A stretch of DNA of 58,231 nucleotides, taken from positions 1-58,231 of the forward strand of contig CACXEU010000057.1 in NCBI GenBank assembly GCA_902766735.1. The letters are read 5' to 3'. The notes under the pieces are model-generated. The model made no database searches. It was not told the DNA's origin and saw only the letters and a program-made list of their open reading frames with translations. A program made the position numbers and the translations under genes. Positions 8,827-17,164 of the stretch are shown here, piece after piece (positions within the stretch are counted from its first letter, which is position 1; every line of letters starts with the position of its first letter). This stretch comes from an uncultured Lachnospiraceae bacterium. Lineage in GTDB: Bacteria > Bacillota > Clostridia > Lachnospirales > Lachnospiraceae.

Positions 8827-9420
8827 ATGATATTAGATATGACTTCAGAATTATTCTGTATTCTATTCTTTTTATCTTCAATCATAGGATATATAATATA
8901 TTCTGCTAAAAAACAGAAACAAGTACGCTATTGGATTATTCCTGCTTTCATCATATATATTTTATGTTTAATAAAAGTGACAATTTTCCCTATATTTATT
9001 TTTGATGAAGCAACATTAGCTGAAATAAAAGAGGGAGTTGGAGAGTATTTTAGGTTTTATCAGTTGAAGCCATTTGGGTCAATTGTCAATTATTTTAGCC
9101 AAGGTGCATATATACAGTTATTAGGAAATATATTCCTATTATCTCCGTTTGTACTTTTTGTTGAAGTTTGTACAAAAGGTAGAAAAGACTGTTGGAGAGC
9201 TATATTACAAACTAGTTTAATATCATTATTGATAGAGTTGATACAATTGATTATAAATTATACAACAGGTCATCCTAGTAGGGTTGCGGATGTTGATGAT
9301 TTAATAATCAATATTACTGGGATAATTATTACTGTTATTGTACTTCGACTTGTTGAAAAGATTATTAGGAGTAATCAGCAGATAAAAATGTTGGTTAAAA
9401 AAATACTTTATAAAGCATAA
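8827..9420 (+). CDS. VanZ-family membrane protein
   Basis: A 197-residue protein with about five membrane helices. The VanZ-like core is visible: FYQLKPFGSIVNYF, then IQLLGNIFLLSPFVLFVEVC, SLLIELIQLI and HPSRVADVDDLIINITG, the last being the most diagnostic block. VanZ proteins affect teicoplanin susceptibility in enterococci, but most chromosomal homologues have no known role, so none is claimed here. The start follows GGGAGGA. It ends at a strong terminator (9426-9470). Confidence 0.8.
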   Translation: MILDMTSELFCILFFLSSIIGYIIYSAKKQKQVRYWIIPAFIIYILCLIKVTIFPIFIFDEATLAEIKEGVGEYFRFYQLKPFGSIVNYFSQGAYIQLLGNIFLLSPFVLFVEVCTKGRKDCWRAILQTSLISLLIELIQLIINYTTGHPSRVADVDDLIINITGIIITVIVLRLVEKIIRSNQQIKMLVKKILYKA

Positions 9421-9425
9421 TGTGG

Positions 9426-9470
9426 AATAGTGTAAAGGAGTTTTTACGAATACTCCTTTGCACTATTTAT
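9426..9470 (+). terminator. Strong hairpin terminator after the VanZ gene
   Basis: Sixteen paired positions, 9426-9441 with 9452-9467, one of them G-T, around a 10-base loop. The 3' tail is only moderately T-rich. A second, imperfect hairpin (AGGGGTGTGCA/TGCATACCCT) follows at 9498-9521. Confidence 0.6.
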
Positions 9471-9539
9471 AATTTATGAGTTTCTACATATAAATTAGGG
9501 GTGTGCATTTTGCATACCCTTTAAACGATTTAAGGCTAG

Positions 9540-9746
9540 ATGTTTATACGTACGTGCAAGGGAATCATGGAACTGCCGGTAAGATACAGGGAAGTATTGT
9601 TTTTCTTTTATTATGAAGAACGGAGCATCCGGGAAATTGCAAAGTTTTTAAAGAAAAAAGAAAGCACCATCGGGTCCCGGCTTGCGAAAGCACGAGCATT
9701 GTTAAAAGAAAAACTGGAACAGGAGGACGCAGAGAATGAAAGATAA
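9540..9746 (+). pseudogene. ECF sigma factor remnant: region 4 only
   Basis: Residues 10-62 (MELPVRYREVLFFFYYEERSIREIAKFLKKKESTIGSRLAKARALLKEKL) form a full sigma-70 region 4 helix-turn-helix of the ECF type, which reads the -35 element. Region 2, needed to bind core polymerase and the -10, is absent; an in-frame stop lies immediately before the ATG and no ribosome site is seen. The 11-base overlap with the anti-sigma-like gene downstream is the normal sigma/anti-sigma arrangement, so this was once a complete sigma gene. If translated it would be a free region-4 peptide, which could not act as a normal sigma factor. Confidence 0.75.
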
Positions 9747-11133
9747 AAAGATATATGATGCCTTTGATTCCATTCAGGAGCCGGAGGGATTACAGGAACA
9801 AATATGGGAACAATTGGAGCATAAGAATCGGGTTGTTCGTTTTCGACCGGGGAACATTGTGAAAGCGGCAGCTGTTTTGATGGTCGTCTTACTATCTACT
9901 TTTGCGTTGGTAAACTTTTCCAACGGTGGAAAAACCTGGGCAATGGTAAAGCAGGCTTTGGGGATTGGAAAGGAAACCGGGAAGGTTGCTACACAACTGA
10001 CAATGGCACCGGGAAGCGGAAATACTGAGTATACGCCGGATATACAGTTTATTGATGAAACCTATTTCGCCTTTGCATCCGAGCAGGGGCTGGTATTAAT
10101 TGACCAGGAGACCAAGGCATTAGCAGCTACCATTGATTTGCAGAAAATCGGCTGTGTTTACTTTGAAATGAATGAAGACGAAATGCAGACAGTGATTTAC
10201 CGGGAAAAAGACCGGGTGGTAATCTTTAACGTGAAAGATGGAAAGCCGGTTGGAACCTATTATGTTTACTCCATGAAACAGGCTCGTTTGGAACAGTGGG
10301 AGTATGAAAAAACAGGAACGGATTGGGAAACGAAAAAAGATTGTTATGAAAAATGGAAGAAACAGCAGGAACAGAATGTGGATCTGGTAAAGAGAAGTCT
10401 TCAGAAGAAGAGCAACATATCGGTCAGTGATTTCAGAAAACGATGGAGCACACATTACTATCGTTGGATGACAGGTGGAAAGATTTACTACAGCTTTCTT
10501 GTTTATGATGGGGGACATGGCCGTTATCTGTTAAACACATATAGCCCCGTAGACAAAACGATGGTGGAAGAAACCATTCAGTTGATTCCTGAGGGGACTT
10601 ATGTGGAAAAAGAGGAACTCCCATGCTTTGAATACAATGCAGAGGATGAAGTGATAAGGGCAGTATGGCAGTCGGATTCTCTGGATGAGGTCAAGAGTAA
10701 GAGACAATCAGAGCAGTCATACGGTAAGGTTTGGATTCCGGCCTATGTCATTTACGGAACGGTGGAAAAAGATGGTTCTCTCTATGCCTTTGGAAATTTC
10801 CAAAGTTATGCGTATTATAAAATTGGAAACATATTGGAAGAATGTGATACGGATGGCAGTCTTGCCCGGCTTCAGTTAAAGAAAACAAAAGACGGCTATG
10901 AAATTGTTGATTATCAGGTTCCGAGAGATGGTGCAGGTTTGTATGAGGATGTAAAAAAAATGACTCAGGACATTCCAGGGGCTTGGGATCGCTTTCAACA
11001 GGATGGGTATGGGAATGGAAAATTAAGGGAAAAGGCACGAAAGGAATTGATTCAAATGTATGCAGCGGAGCATCATCTGGATGTTCAGTACTATAAAAAA
11101 TATGGATGGGCACCGGAAAAAATTAAATTGTAA
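9736..11133 (+). CDS. Anti-sigma-factor-like membrane protein, now without an intact cognate sigma
   Basis: A 465-residue protein with a cytoplasmic N-terminus (residues 1-42, MKDKKIYDAFDSIQEPEGLQEQIWEQ, helical), one membrane segment (about 43-63, VKAAAVLMVVLLSTFALVNF) and a large extracytoplasmic part of about 400 residues with beta-rich, propeller-like stretches (PDIQFIDETYFAFASEQGLVLID). This layout plus the overlap with a sigma region-4 fragment points to an anti-sigma regulator. No zinc-binding ZAS motif (HxxxCxxC) is present, so it is not the classical type. AGGAGG at 9721-9726 serves the start. The gene is intact although its partner is truncated. Confidence 0.6.
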   Translation: MKDKKIYDAFDSIQEPEGLQEQIWEQLEHKNRVVRFRPGNIVKAAAVLMVVLLSTFALVNFSNGGKTWAMVKQALGIGKETGKVATQLTMAPGSGNTEYTPDIQFIDETYFAFASEQGLVLIDQETKALAATIDLQKIGCVYFEMNEDEMQTVIYREKDRVVIFNVKDGKPVGTYYVYSMKQARLEQWEYEKTGTDWETKKDCYEKWKKQQEQNVDLVKRSLQKKSNISVSDFRKRWSTHYYRWMTGGKIYYSFLVYDGGHGRYLLNTYSPVDKTMVEETIQLIPEGTYVEKEELPCFEYNAEDEVIRAVWQSDSLDEVKSKRQSEQSYGKVWIPAYVIYGTVEKDGSLYAFGNFQSYAYYKIGNILEECDTDGSLARLQLKKTKDGYEIVDYQVPRDGAGLYEDVKKMTQDIPGAWDRFQQDGYGNGKLREKARKELIQMYAAEHHLDVQYYKKYGWAPEKIKL

Positions 11134-11235
11134 AATTTTTGTGAAATCTATATACAAGAAAGTTATTTCGATATAAAATACTATACGGCTATAAGAATCT
11201 AGTCAAAAAATGGTACAAAAGAAGGAATATCCGAA

Positions 11236-12066
11236 ATGGAAGATTGTAAAAAAAATAATTTGGCACGTAAGGTTGTGGCAATCCTTGTGATTATCGCAAC
11301 TTTTTGTGCCGGATTTATAAGTGGAAGCATTTATAGAGAAAAGCAGGGGAAAGAGTCAGAAAACAGTAAAAAAGTGGAAAAGGAAACTTCCATACAGGAA
11401 ACGACTGTGGAAGTTACCACAGTGGAAATGACTACTGCGGCACCAAAGCCGGTTCCTAAAAAGTATGTTGCCCTGACTTTTGATGATGGTCCGGGACGAT
11501 ACACTATGGAATTGTTGGATACGTTGGAACGATATAACGCAAAAGCAACTTTCTTTGTTTGCGGAGACGGTCTTGACAGAAATGATGCAAAGAAGATTCT
11601 GAAGCGAATGGATGCGTTGCACTGTGATATTGGAAATCATACGGTACATCATGCAAATTTATCCAAGGCATCAGTGAAGAAATTAAAGAAAGAAATCAAA
11701 GGTGTGGACAAGAAAGTGAAAAAATTCACCGGTCATAAGACCAAATTCTTACGCCCACCGTATGGTGCCGGAGCAAGAAGTAAGAAGTTAAGAAAGTATG
11801 TAAAGACACCGATGATTTGCTGGAATGTGGACACGCTGGATTGGAAGACAAAAAACAAAAAGAAGACTGTAAAGAGAGCCACGAAAAATATTAAGGATGG
11901 AGATATTATTTTACTGCATGATATTCATTCATGGAGTGTGGAAGCAGTGAAAGAAATTGTTCCGACCATGCAGAAACAGGGGTATGTTTTCGTGACGGTA
12001 AGTGAATTGGCGAATATGAAACACATAAAGTTAAAAAAGGGAAAAGCATATTATGATTTTCAATAA
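11236..12066 (+). CDS. Membrane-anchored polysaccharide deacetylase (NodB domain)
   Basis: A 276-residue protein with an N-terminal signal anchor (residues 12-32), a Thr/Glu-rich linker and a NodB domain of carbohydrate esterase family 4 from about residue 78. Catalytic motifs are intact: TFDDGPG (metal and base Asp), the metal His pair in GNHTVHHANL, RPPYGA, the WNVDTLDW block and LLHDI (catalytic His). It probably removes acetyl groups from N-acetylglucosamine in peptidoglycan or another wall glycan outside the cell. AGAAGGA precedes the ATG. A second NodB protein lies at 37365-38429. Confidence 0.88.
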   Translation: MEDCKKNNLARKVVAILVIIATFCAGFISGSIYREKQGKESENSKKVEKETSIQETTVEVTTVEMTTAAPKPVPKKYVALTFDDGPGRYTMELLDTLERYNAKATFFVCGDGLDRNDAKKILKRMDALHCDIGNHTVHHANLSKASVKKLKKEIKGVDKKVKKFTGHKTKFLRPPYGAGARSKKLRKYVKTPMICWNVDTLDWKTKNKKKTVKRATKNIKDGDIILLHDIHSWSVEAVKEIVPTMQKQGYVFVTVSELANMKHIKLKKGKAYYDFQ

Positions 12067-12144
12067 ATAAAATGTTAAGGAAAGTGAAACGACAAAATGA
12101 AACCAAAGGATTATTTGATTTTTTTGCCCAAAAAAGAAGCAAGG

Positions 12145-12318
12145 TATAATTTAATTATATCTTTAATACTTATAACTGAAATCTCTGACTGGTCTCGGTA
12201 TAATAACATTACATTTATCGAAGATTGCCATTAAGCAGAAAGAAGCGATATTCGTGTTCTTTTAATCAATTAAGGCGACGAAAAATAACCTGTATTAGAA
12301 ATAGTACAGGTTTTTTTT
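12145..12318 (+). other. Gene-free transcript candidate: -10 box to terminator
   Basis: The 445 bases between the deacetylase and yfbR hold no convincing gene. A TATAAT (12145-12150) is followed about 140 bases later by an intrinsic terminator, AACCTGTA (12287-12294) with TACAGGTT (12305-12312) and a T8 run. This could be a small RNA of about 155 nt. No known family was recognised and the -35 is poor, so this is only a candidate. Confidence 0.3.
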
Positions 12319-12438
12319 ATTGCATAGGAATGTTCTCTGAACTTTCCTATGCAATAAAAATGCTCCGCAAGGATACACAACTCGCGGAGATGTTTTTATG
12401 CTAACGCATTCGCTCGCGCACAAAGTGGCGCAAGCAAT
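12316..12438. repeat. Cluster of three to four hairpins, REP/MITE-like
   Basis: A perfect 15-base stem (12316-12330 with 12344-12358, core ATTGCATAGGAA/TTCCTATGCAAT, extended inside by GTTC/GAAC) is followed by a CTCCGC/GCGGAG stem (12363-12368 with 12384-12389) and a GCGC-rich imperfect stem near 12415-12433. The first stem has T-rich and A-rich flanks and could also terminate on the minus strand. The GC-rich, codon-free character differs from the surrounding sequence and suggests a dispersed repeat; copy number cannot be seen from one window. Confidence 0.55.
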
Positions 12439-12470
12439 ACTTTTTTATGGTTTCTTTCCAAGTTATTTGG

Positions 12471-12494
12471 TATAATGGAACCGTTATTGGTTCA
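12471..12494 (+). promoter_or_regulatory. yfbR promoter with small dyad
   Basis: Extended -10 TGG-TATAAT (12468-12476), followed at the expected start site by the dyad GAACC/GGTTC (12479-12494). Confidence 0.45.
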
Positions 12495-12511
12495 ATGAAA
12501 GGAGACTGGAA

Positions 12512-12514
12512 ATG
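12512..12514 (+). promoter_or_regulatory. yfbR start codon with strong ribosome site
   Basis: AAAGGAGAC lies 8 bases before this ATG, fixing the yfbR start. Confidence 0.5.
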
Positions 12515-13087
12515 AATAACTTTTATGGAATTCTCGCAAGAATGCGTTATATTGACCGCTGGGGGCTTATGAGAAATACAATCAATGAAAATATTGCGGA
12601 ACACAGTCTGGATGTGGCAATTATTGCTCATGCCTTGGCTGTGATTGGAAATACATATTTTGGGAAAAAACTGAATGCAGAACATATTGCAATGCTTGGT
12701 ATAATGCATGACACCACGGAAATCTTTACGGGTGATTTGCCTACACCGATTAAATATTATGCGCCGGAAATTCGGGATGCTTATAAAAAGGTTGAGCGGA
12801 CTGCAGCAAGACAATTATTGTCTGAACTTCCGGAAGAAATGCGACCGGCTTATGAGTCTGTTTTGATTGAAGAGGAAAATGAAGAATGGAAATATGTGAA
12901 GGCGGCAGATAAAATGTCGGCTTATATTAAATGTCTGGAAGAAAGGGATATGGGAAATACCGACTTTGTTAAGGCGGAAGAAACCATTTATAAGACGCTG
13001 CAGGAGATGCACATGGAAGAACTGGACTTTTTCATGAAGGAGTTCCTGCCGTCATATAATGAGACTTTAGATGATATTAACAGATAA
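12512..13087 (+). CDS. yfbR: HD-domain 5'-deoxynucleotidase, YfbR type
   Basis: A 191-residue HD-superfamily phosphohydrolase expected to dephosphorylate deoxyribonucleoside 5'-monophosphates in nucleotide salvage. The YfbR N-terminal signature is present (FYGILARMRYIDRWGLMRNTINENIAEHSLDVAIIAHAL) with the first metal His in AEHS, the HD pair in GIMHDTTEIFTGDLPTPIK and a later Asp in KAADKMSAYIKC. Length matches the family. topB begins 9 bases after the stop, so the two are likely co-transcribed. Confidence 0.9.
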   Translation: MNNFYGILARMRYIDRWGLMRNTINENIAEHSLDVAIIAHALAVIGNTYFGKKLNAEHIAMLGIMHDTTEIFTGDLPTPIKYYAPEIRDAYKKVERTAARQLLSELPEEMRPAYESVLIEEENEEWKYVKAADKMSAYIKCLEERDMGNTDFVKAEETIYKTLQEMHMEELDFFMKEFLPSYNETLDDINR

Positions 13088-13096
13088 GAGGTGACC

Positions 13097-15208
13097 ATGG
13101 GAAAAGCAGTATTTATTGCAGAAAAGCCAAGCGTGGCAGCTGAGTTTGCAAAGGCATTAAAACTGAATACGACAAGAAAAGACGGATATATGGAAGGGGA
13201 TACTGCTATTGTGACCTGGTGTGTGGGACATTTGGTTACCATGAGCTATCCGGAAGTATATGATGAGAAATACAAGAAATGGAATTTAAAGGATTTACCC
13301 TTCATTCCTAAAGAATGGAAGTACGAAATAATCCCTGGTGTAAAAAAACAGTTTGGAATCGTAAAGGGGCTTCTTACCAGAGAGGATGTGGACACGATTT
13401 ATGTTTGCACTGACTCGGGACGTGAAGGAGAGTACATTTATCGATTGGTGGCACAGGAAGCAGGGGTTAAAGGGAAAAAAGAAAAACGAGTGTGGATCGA
13501 TTCTCAGACTGAAGAAGAGATTATTCGTGGAATCAAGGAAGCAAAGGATTTAAGCGAATACAATCATTTGTCAGATGCGGCATATCTTCGCGCGAAAGAA
13601 GATTATCTGATGGGAATCAATTTCTCAAGACTTTTGACATTAAAGTATGGAAATTCCATTCAGAATTATTTAAAGGGAGAGTGGAAATCCATTAATGTAG
13701 GTCGTGTTATGACCTGTGTTTTGGGAATGATTTGTAATCGGGAACGGGAAATTCGTGGTTTTGTGAAGACACCGTTTTATCGTGTGATTGCTCAGACGGA
13801 TATTGAAGGCAGAAAAATTGATACGGAGTGGAAAGCGGTCAAAGGGTCAAAATTCTTTGAGTCTCCGTTATTGTATAAGGAAAATGGATTTAAGGAAAAC
13901 ACTACAGCTCAAGCATTGATTCAGGCATTGGAGGCTCATCAGCCAATGGAAATGACTGTGAAATCCATTACTATGAAGGATGAAAAAAAACAGGCACCAC
14001 TGCTATATAACTTGGCAGAATTACAGAATGACTGCTCGAAAATGTTTAAAATTAGTCCGGACGAAACTTTGAATGTGGTGCAACAGCTTTATGAAGCAAA
14101 ACTGGTGACCTATCCGAGAACGGATGCCAGAGTGCTGTCTACCGCGGTTTCCAAGGAAATTCATAAAAACATTTCCGGATTACAGTATTACCAGCCTTGT
14201 GGACAGTTTGCGAAGAATATTCTTACACAGGGGAGCTTCAAGGGGTTGGAAAAGACCAAATATGTGGATGACAAGAAAATCACAGACCACTATGCAATTA
14301 TCCCGACGGGGCAGGGACTGAACGGACTGGCGAAGCAAAAGCCAATCAATCAGAAAGTTTATATGTTGATTGTCCGAAGATTTTTGAGTATTTTCTATCC
14401 ACCGGCCATTTATAAAAAGGCTACGCTGACAGGAATTATGCCTGCAACATTTACAGATGAATCCACAACGACAGAGCAGTTTAGCTCAAATTTCAAAATC
14501 TTGGCTCAAAAAGGATATTTGGAAATTGCAGGGGTTCCAAAGTCAAAAAAGAAGGCGACAGATTCCAAGGGGGGCGATGATACAGAAGCGGTGAAAAACG
14601 AAGCAGTTGAAGCGCAGACAGAGTCCGCAGAACAAGAGGAAAATGAGTCTTTGGAACTGGACGAGAAATTCTTTGATTTGTTGAATAATATAGGAAAAGG
14701 TGCTAGAATAGTAATTGATAGTTTGTCCATAAAAGAAGGGGAAACGAGCCCACCAAAACGGTATACATCAGGCTCGTTAATTCTTGCTATGGAGAACGCA
14801 GGACAGCTGATTGAAGATGAAGATTTACGGGCACAGATTAAGGGGTCGGGAATTGGAACCAGTGCTACCCGCGCTGAAATCATTAAAAAGCTGACGAACA
14901 TTAAATATATTTCATTGAGTAAGAAAACACAGGTTGTTACACCGACGCAGTTGGGAGAAATGATTTTCGGTGTGGTACACGGGTCCATTAAATCTTTATT
15001 GAATCCGGAATTGACAGCCAGTTGGGAAATGGGACTTACTAAGGTTGCGGAAGGAGAACTTTCCGCCGAAGAATATATGAAAAAATTAGATGAATTTATT
15101 ATCGGGAGATTTCAGAACGTAATTAAACTAAATAACGTTGGACAGATGACTCAATATTATAATTATGTTTCAACCTTTTATAACACAAAGAAAAAAGGGA
15201 AAAAATAA
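13097..15208 (+). CDS. topB: DNA topoisomerase III (type IA)
   Basis: A 703-residue type IA topoisomerase. The toprim domain opens with FIAEKPSVAAEFAKAL and holds the metal site DSGREGEYIYR; the active-site tyrosine is in LVTYPRTDARVLS; GIGTSATRAEIIKKL is the conserved domain IV block. A charged low-complexity insertion (about residues 475-520, KSKKKATDSKGGDD, then Glu-rich) interrupts the later part, and no C-terminal zinc fingers are present. A GTG six bases upstream (13091) is in frame, but the ATG at 13097 is better spaced from AGAGGTG. It relaxes negative supercoils and resolves intermediates in replication or recombination. Confidence 0.93.
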   Translation: MGKAVFIAEKPSVAAEFAKALKLNTTRKDGYMEGDTAIVTWCVGHLVTMSYPEVYDEKYKKWNLKDLPFIPKEWKYEIIPGVKKQFGIVKGLLTREDVDTIYVCTDSGREGEYIYRLVAQEAGVKGKKEKRVWIDSQTEEEIIRGIKEAKDLSEYNHLSDAAYLRAKEDYLMGINFSRLLTLKYGNSIQNYLKGEWKSINVGRVMTCVLGMICNREREIRGFVKTPFYRVIAQTDIEGRKIDTEWKAVKGSKFFESPLLYKENGFKENTTAQALIQALEAHQPMEMTVKSITMKDEKKQAPLLYNLAELQNDCSKMFKISPDETLNVVQQLYEAKLVTYPRTDARVLSTAVSKEIHKNISGLQYYQPCGQFAKNILTQGSFKGLEKTKYVDDKKITDHYAIIPTGQGLNGLAKQKPINQKVYMLIVRRFLSIFYPPAIYKKATLTGIMPATFTDESTTTEQFSSNFKILAQKGYLEIAGVPKSKKKATDSKGGDDTEAVKNEAVEAQTESAEQEENESLELDEKFFDLLNNIGKGARIVIDSLSIKEGETSPPKRYTSGSLILAMENAGQLIEDEDLRAQIKGSGIGTSATRAEIIKKLTNIKYISLSKKTQVVTPTQLGEMIFGVVHGSIKSLLNPELTASWEMGLTKVAEGELSAEEYMKKLDEFIIGRFQNVIKLNNVGQMTQYYNYVSTFYNTKKKGKK

Positions 15209-15241
15209 GTTCATCGGGAATCAAAAAGGAGAAAAGACTAT

Positions 15242-17062
15242 ATGTGTGGAATTGTTGGTTATGCAGGTGAAAGAGACTGTACAGAGGTGTTGTTAAATGC
15301 CTTATCGAAGTTGGAATATCGTGGATATGACTCTGCAGGAATCGCTGTATTTGAAAATAATCAAATTACAGTAGAGAAGTCTAAGGGTGAGTTAAAGAAT
15401 CTGAGAACAAAGTTAGAAGAAAATCATAAGCCGGTTGGTCATTGTGGTATCGGACATACCAGATGGGCTACACACGGAGAACCTTCTGACATTAACTCTC
15501 ATCCACATGGAAGCAAGAGAGTATCCATTGTTCATAATGGTATCATTGAAAACTATAAGGACATTAAAAAGTTCTTAATCAGTAAGGGATATAGCTTTGA
15601 AAGTGAAACAGATACAGAAACCGTAGCGAAGTTATTGGATTACTATTATAACGGGGATCCGATTGATGCAGTTGTAAAGACATTGGCTGATGTTCGAGGT
15701 GCTTACGCACTGGGAATTTTATTTAAGGATTATCCGGATTGCATCTTTTCCGTGAGAAAAGACAGTCCATTGATTATCGGAGTAGGCGAAAATGAAAACT
15801 TCATCGCTTCTGATGTACCGGCGATTCTTCAGTACACAAGAAAGTATTATTTACTGGAAGAAAATGAAATCGCTACAATCAAGGCTGACAGAGTAGAGTT
15901 TTGTGATATTCATAAACAGCAGATTGTAAAAGAAGTTCAAGTTTCTAATTTAGATATGGATGCTGCAGAAAAAGGTGGTTATGAACACTTTATGTTAAAG
16001 GAAATTCATGAACAGCCGACAGCAGTAAAGACCACCATTTCACCAAGAATCGTGAATGGAATGCCGGATTTATCCGAATGTGGTTTAACAGCGGAAACAT
16101 TAAAGAATTACAGAAAGTTATTCATTGTTGCCTGTGGTACTGCAATGCATGCCGGAGTGGTAGGAAAGTATGTTATTGAAAAATTGGCACGTACTGAGGT
16201 GACGGTTGATATTGCTTCGGAATTCCGTTATAGAGATCCAATCATTGAAAAGGATGATTTGGTAATTGTTATTTCACAGTCTGGTGAAACAGCAGATACT
16301 AAAGCAGCATTGCACTTGGCCCATGATCGTGGAGCGAAAGTTCTTGCTATCGTGAATGTTAAAGGCTCTTCCATTGCCAGAGAGGCTGACATGGTTCTTT
16401 ATACCCATGCAGGTCCGGAAATTTCCGTGGCATCCACCAAGGCATTTTCTGTTCAGATGTCTGTAATGTATCTGTTAGCATTTGAAATGGCTTATGCCAA
16501 AGGATTTATTTCAGAAGAAGAATGTAAGCGACTTACCAAAGAACTTACAAACATTCCTGATTTAATTGAGAAGACTATGGGATGTGAAGACAAATGTCAG
16601 TATGTTGCATCAAAATTAATCACAGCTCAGAGTCTGTTATATATTGGAAGAGGACTTGATTATGCATTGAGTATGGAAGGTTCTCTGAAATTGAAAGAAA
16701 TATCTTATATTCACTCAGAATCTTATGCTGCCGGAGAATTAAAGCATGGAACAATTTCACTGGTAGAAGAAGGCATGCCAGTCATCGGTGTGGCTACGCA
16801 GAGTGATTTGATGGAAAAAATGGTAAGTAATATTGTGGAAGTAAAATCCAGAGGTGCATTTACCATTACAGTATGTAAGGAAGGTACAGAATTTAGTGAA
16901 GGTGTCATGGATGAAATTATTGAAGTTCCTGTTCTTGAGGACGTGTTGATGCCTATGCTTACTGTGATTCCATTGCAGTTAATTGCATATTATACAACAG
17001 TCTTAAAAGGACTGAATGTAGATAAACCAAGAAACCTTGCAAAATCCGTGACCGTAGAATGA
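15242..17062 (+). CDS. glmS: Glutamine:fructose-6-phosphate aminotransferase (isomerizing)
   Basis: Makes glucosamine-6-phosphate, the first step to UDP-GlcNAc for peptidoglycan. The N-terminal Ntn glutaminase begins MCGIVGYAG with Cys2 as nucleophile after Met removal; HTRWATHG and the double SIS isomerase domain (SQSGETADTKAAL, SVASTKAFS) follow, ending in the canonical KPRNLAKSVTVE. Length 606 is typical. Only 33 bases separate it from topB, so there is no room for the glmS ribozyme that controls many Bacillota glmS genes. A very palindromic region follows. Confidence 0.96.
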   Translation: MCGIVGYAGERDCTEVLLNALSKLEYRGYDSAGIAVFENNQITVEKSKGELKNLRTKLEENHKPVGHCGIGHTRWATHGEPSDINSHPHGSKRVSIVHNGIIENYKDIKKFLISKGYSFESETDTETVAKLLDYYYNGDPIDAVVKTLADVRGAYALGILFKDYPDCIFSVRKDSPLIIGVGENENFIASDVPAILQYTRKYYLLEENEIATIKADRVEFCDIHKQQIVKEVQVSNLDMDAAEKGGYEHFMLKEIHEQPTAVKTTISPRIVNGMPDLSECGLTAETLKNYRKLFIVACGTAMHAGVVGKYVIEKLARTEVTVDIASEFRYRDPIIEKDDLVIVISQSGETADTKAALHLAHDRGAKVLAIVNVKGSSIAREADMVLYTHAGPEISVASTKAFSVQMSVMYLLAFEMAYAKGFISEEECKRLTKELTNIPDLIEKTMGCEDKCQYVASKLITAQSLLYIGRGLDYALSMEGSLKLKEISYIHSESYAAGELKHGTISLVEEGMPVIGVATQSDLMEKMVSNIVEVKSRGAFTITVCKEGTEFSEGVMDEIIEVPVLEDVLMPMLTVIPLQLIAYYTTVLKGLNVDKPRNLAKSVTVE

Positions 17063-17084
17063 TCGCGGAGGCAATAAACGGTGT

Positions 17085-17146
17085 AATCAGAAAAACAAGA
17101 GAACAATTGCAAATTTATTTGCAATTGTTCATTTGTTTTTCTGATT
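17085..17146. repeat. 62-base near-perfect inverted repeat after glmS
   Basis: Outer arms of 14 bases (AATCAGAAAAACAA, 17085-17098, with its complement 17133-17146) and inner arms of 14 bases (GAACAATTGCAAAT, 17101-17114, with 17117-17130) separated only by a 2-by-2 internal mismatch, with a 2-base loop. It would make an extremely stable RNA hairpin at the end of the glmS transcript but lacks a T tract on the plus strand. Confidence 0.85.
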
Positions 17147-17149
17147 ATG

Positions 17150-17163
17150 GCGCGCATGCGCGC
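17150..17163. repeat. GCGCGC-AT-GCGCGC palindrome
   Basis: A 14-base self-complementary GC palindrome, strongly out of character with the AT-rich surroundings, placed between the long inverted repeat and the tandem array. Confidence 0.8.
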
Positions 17164-17164
17164 G

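Noticed and set aside
15209..15241. glmS ribozyme upstream of glmS
   Set aside because: Only 33 bases separate topB and glmS, far too short, and the ribozyme core is absent.
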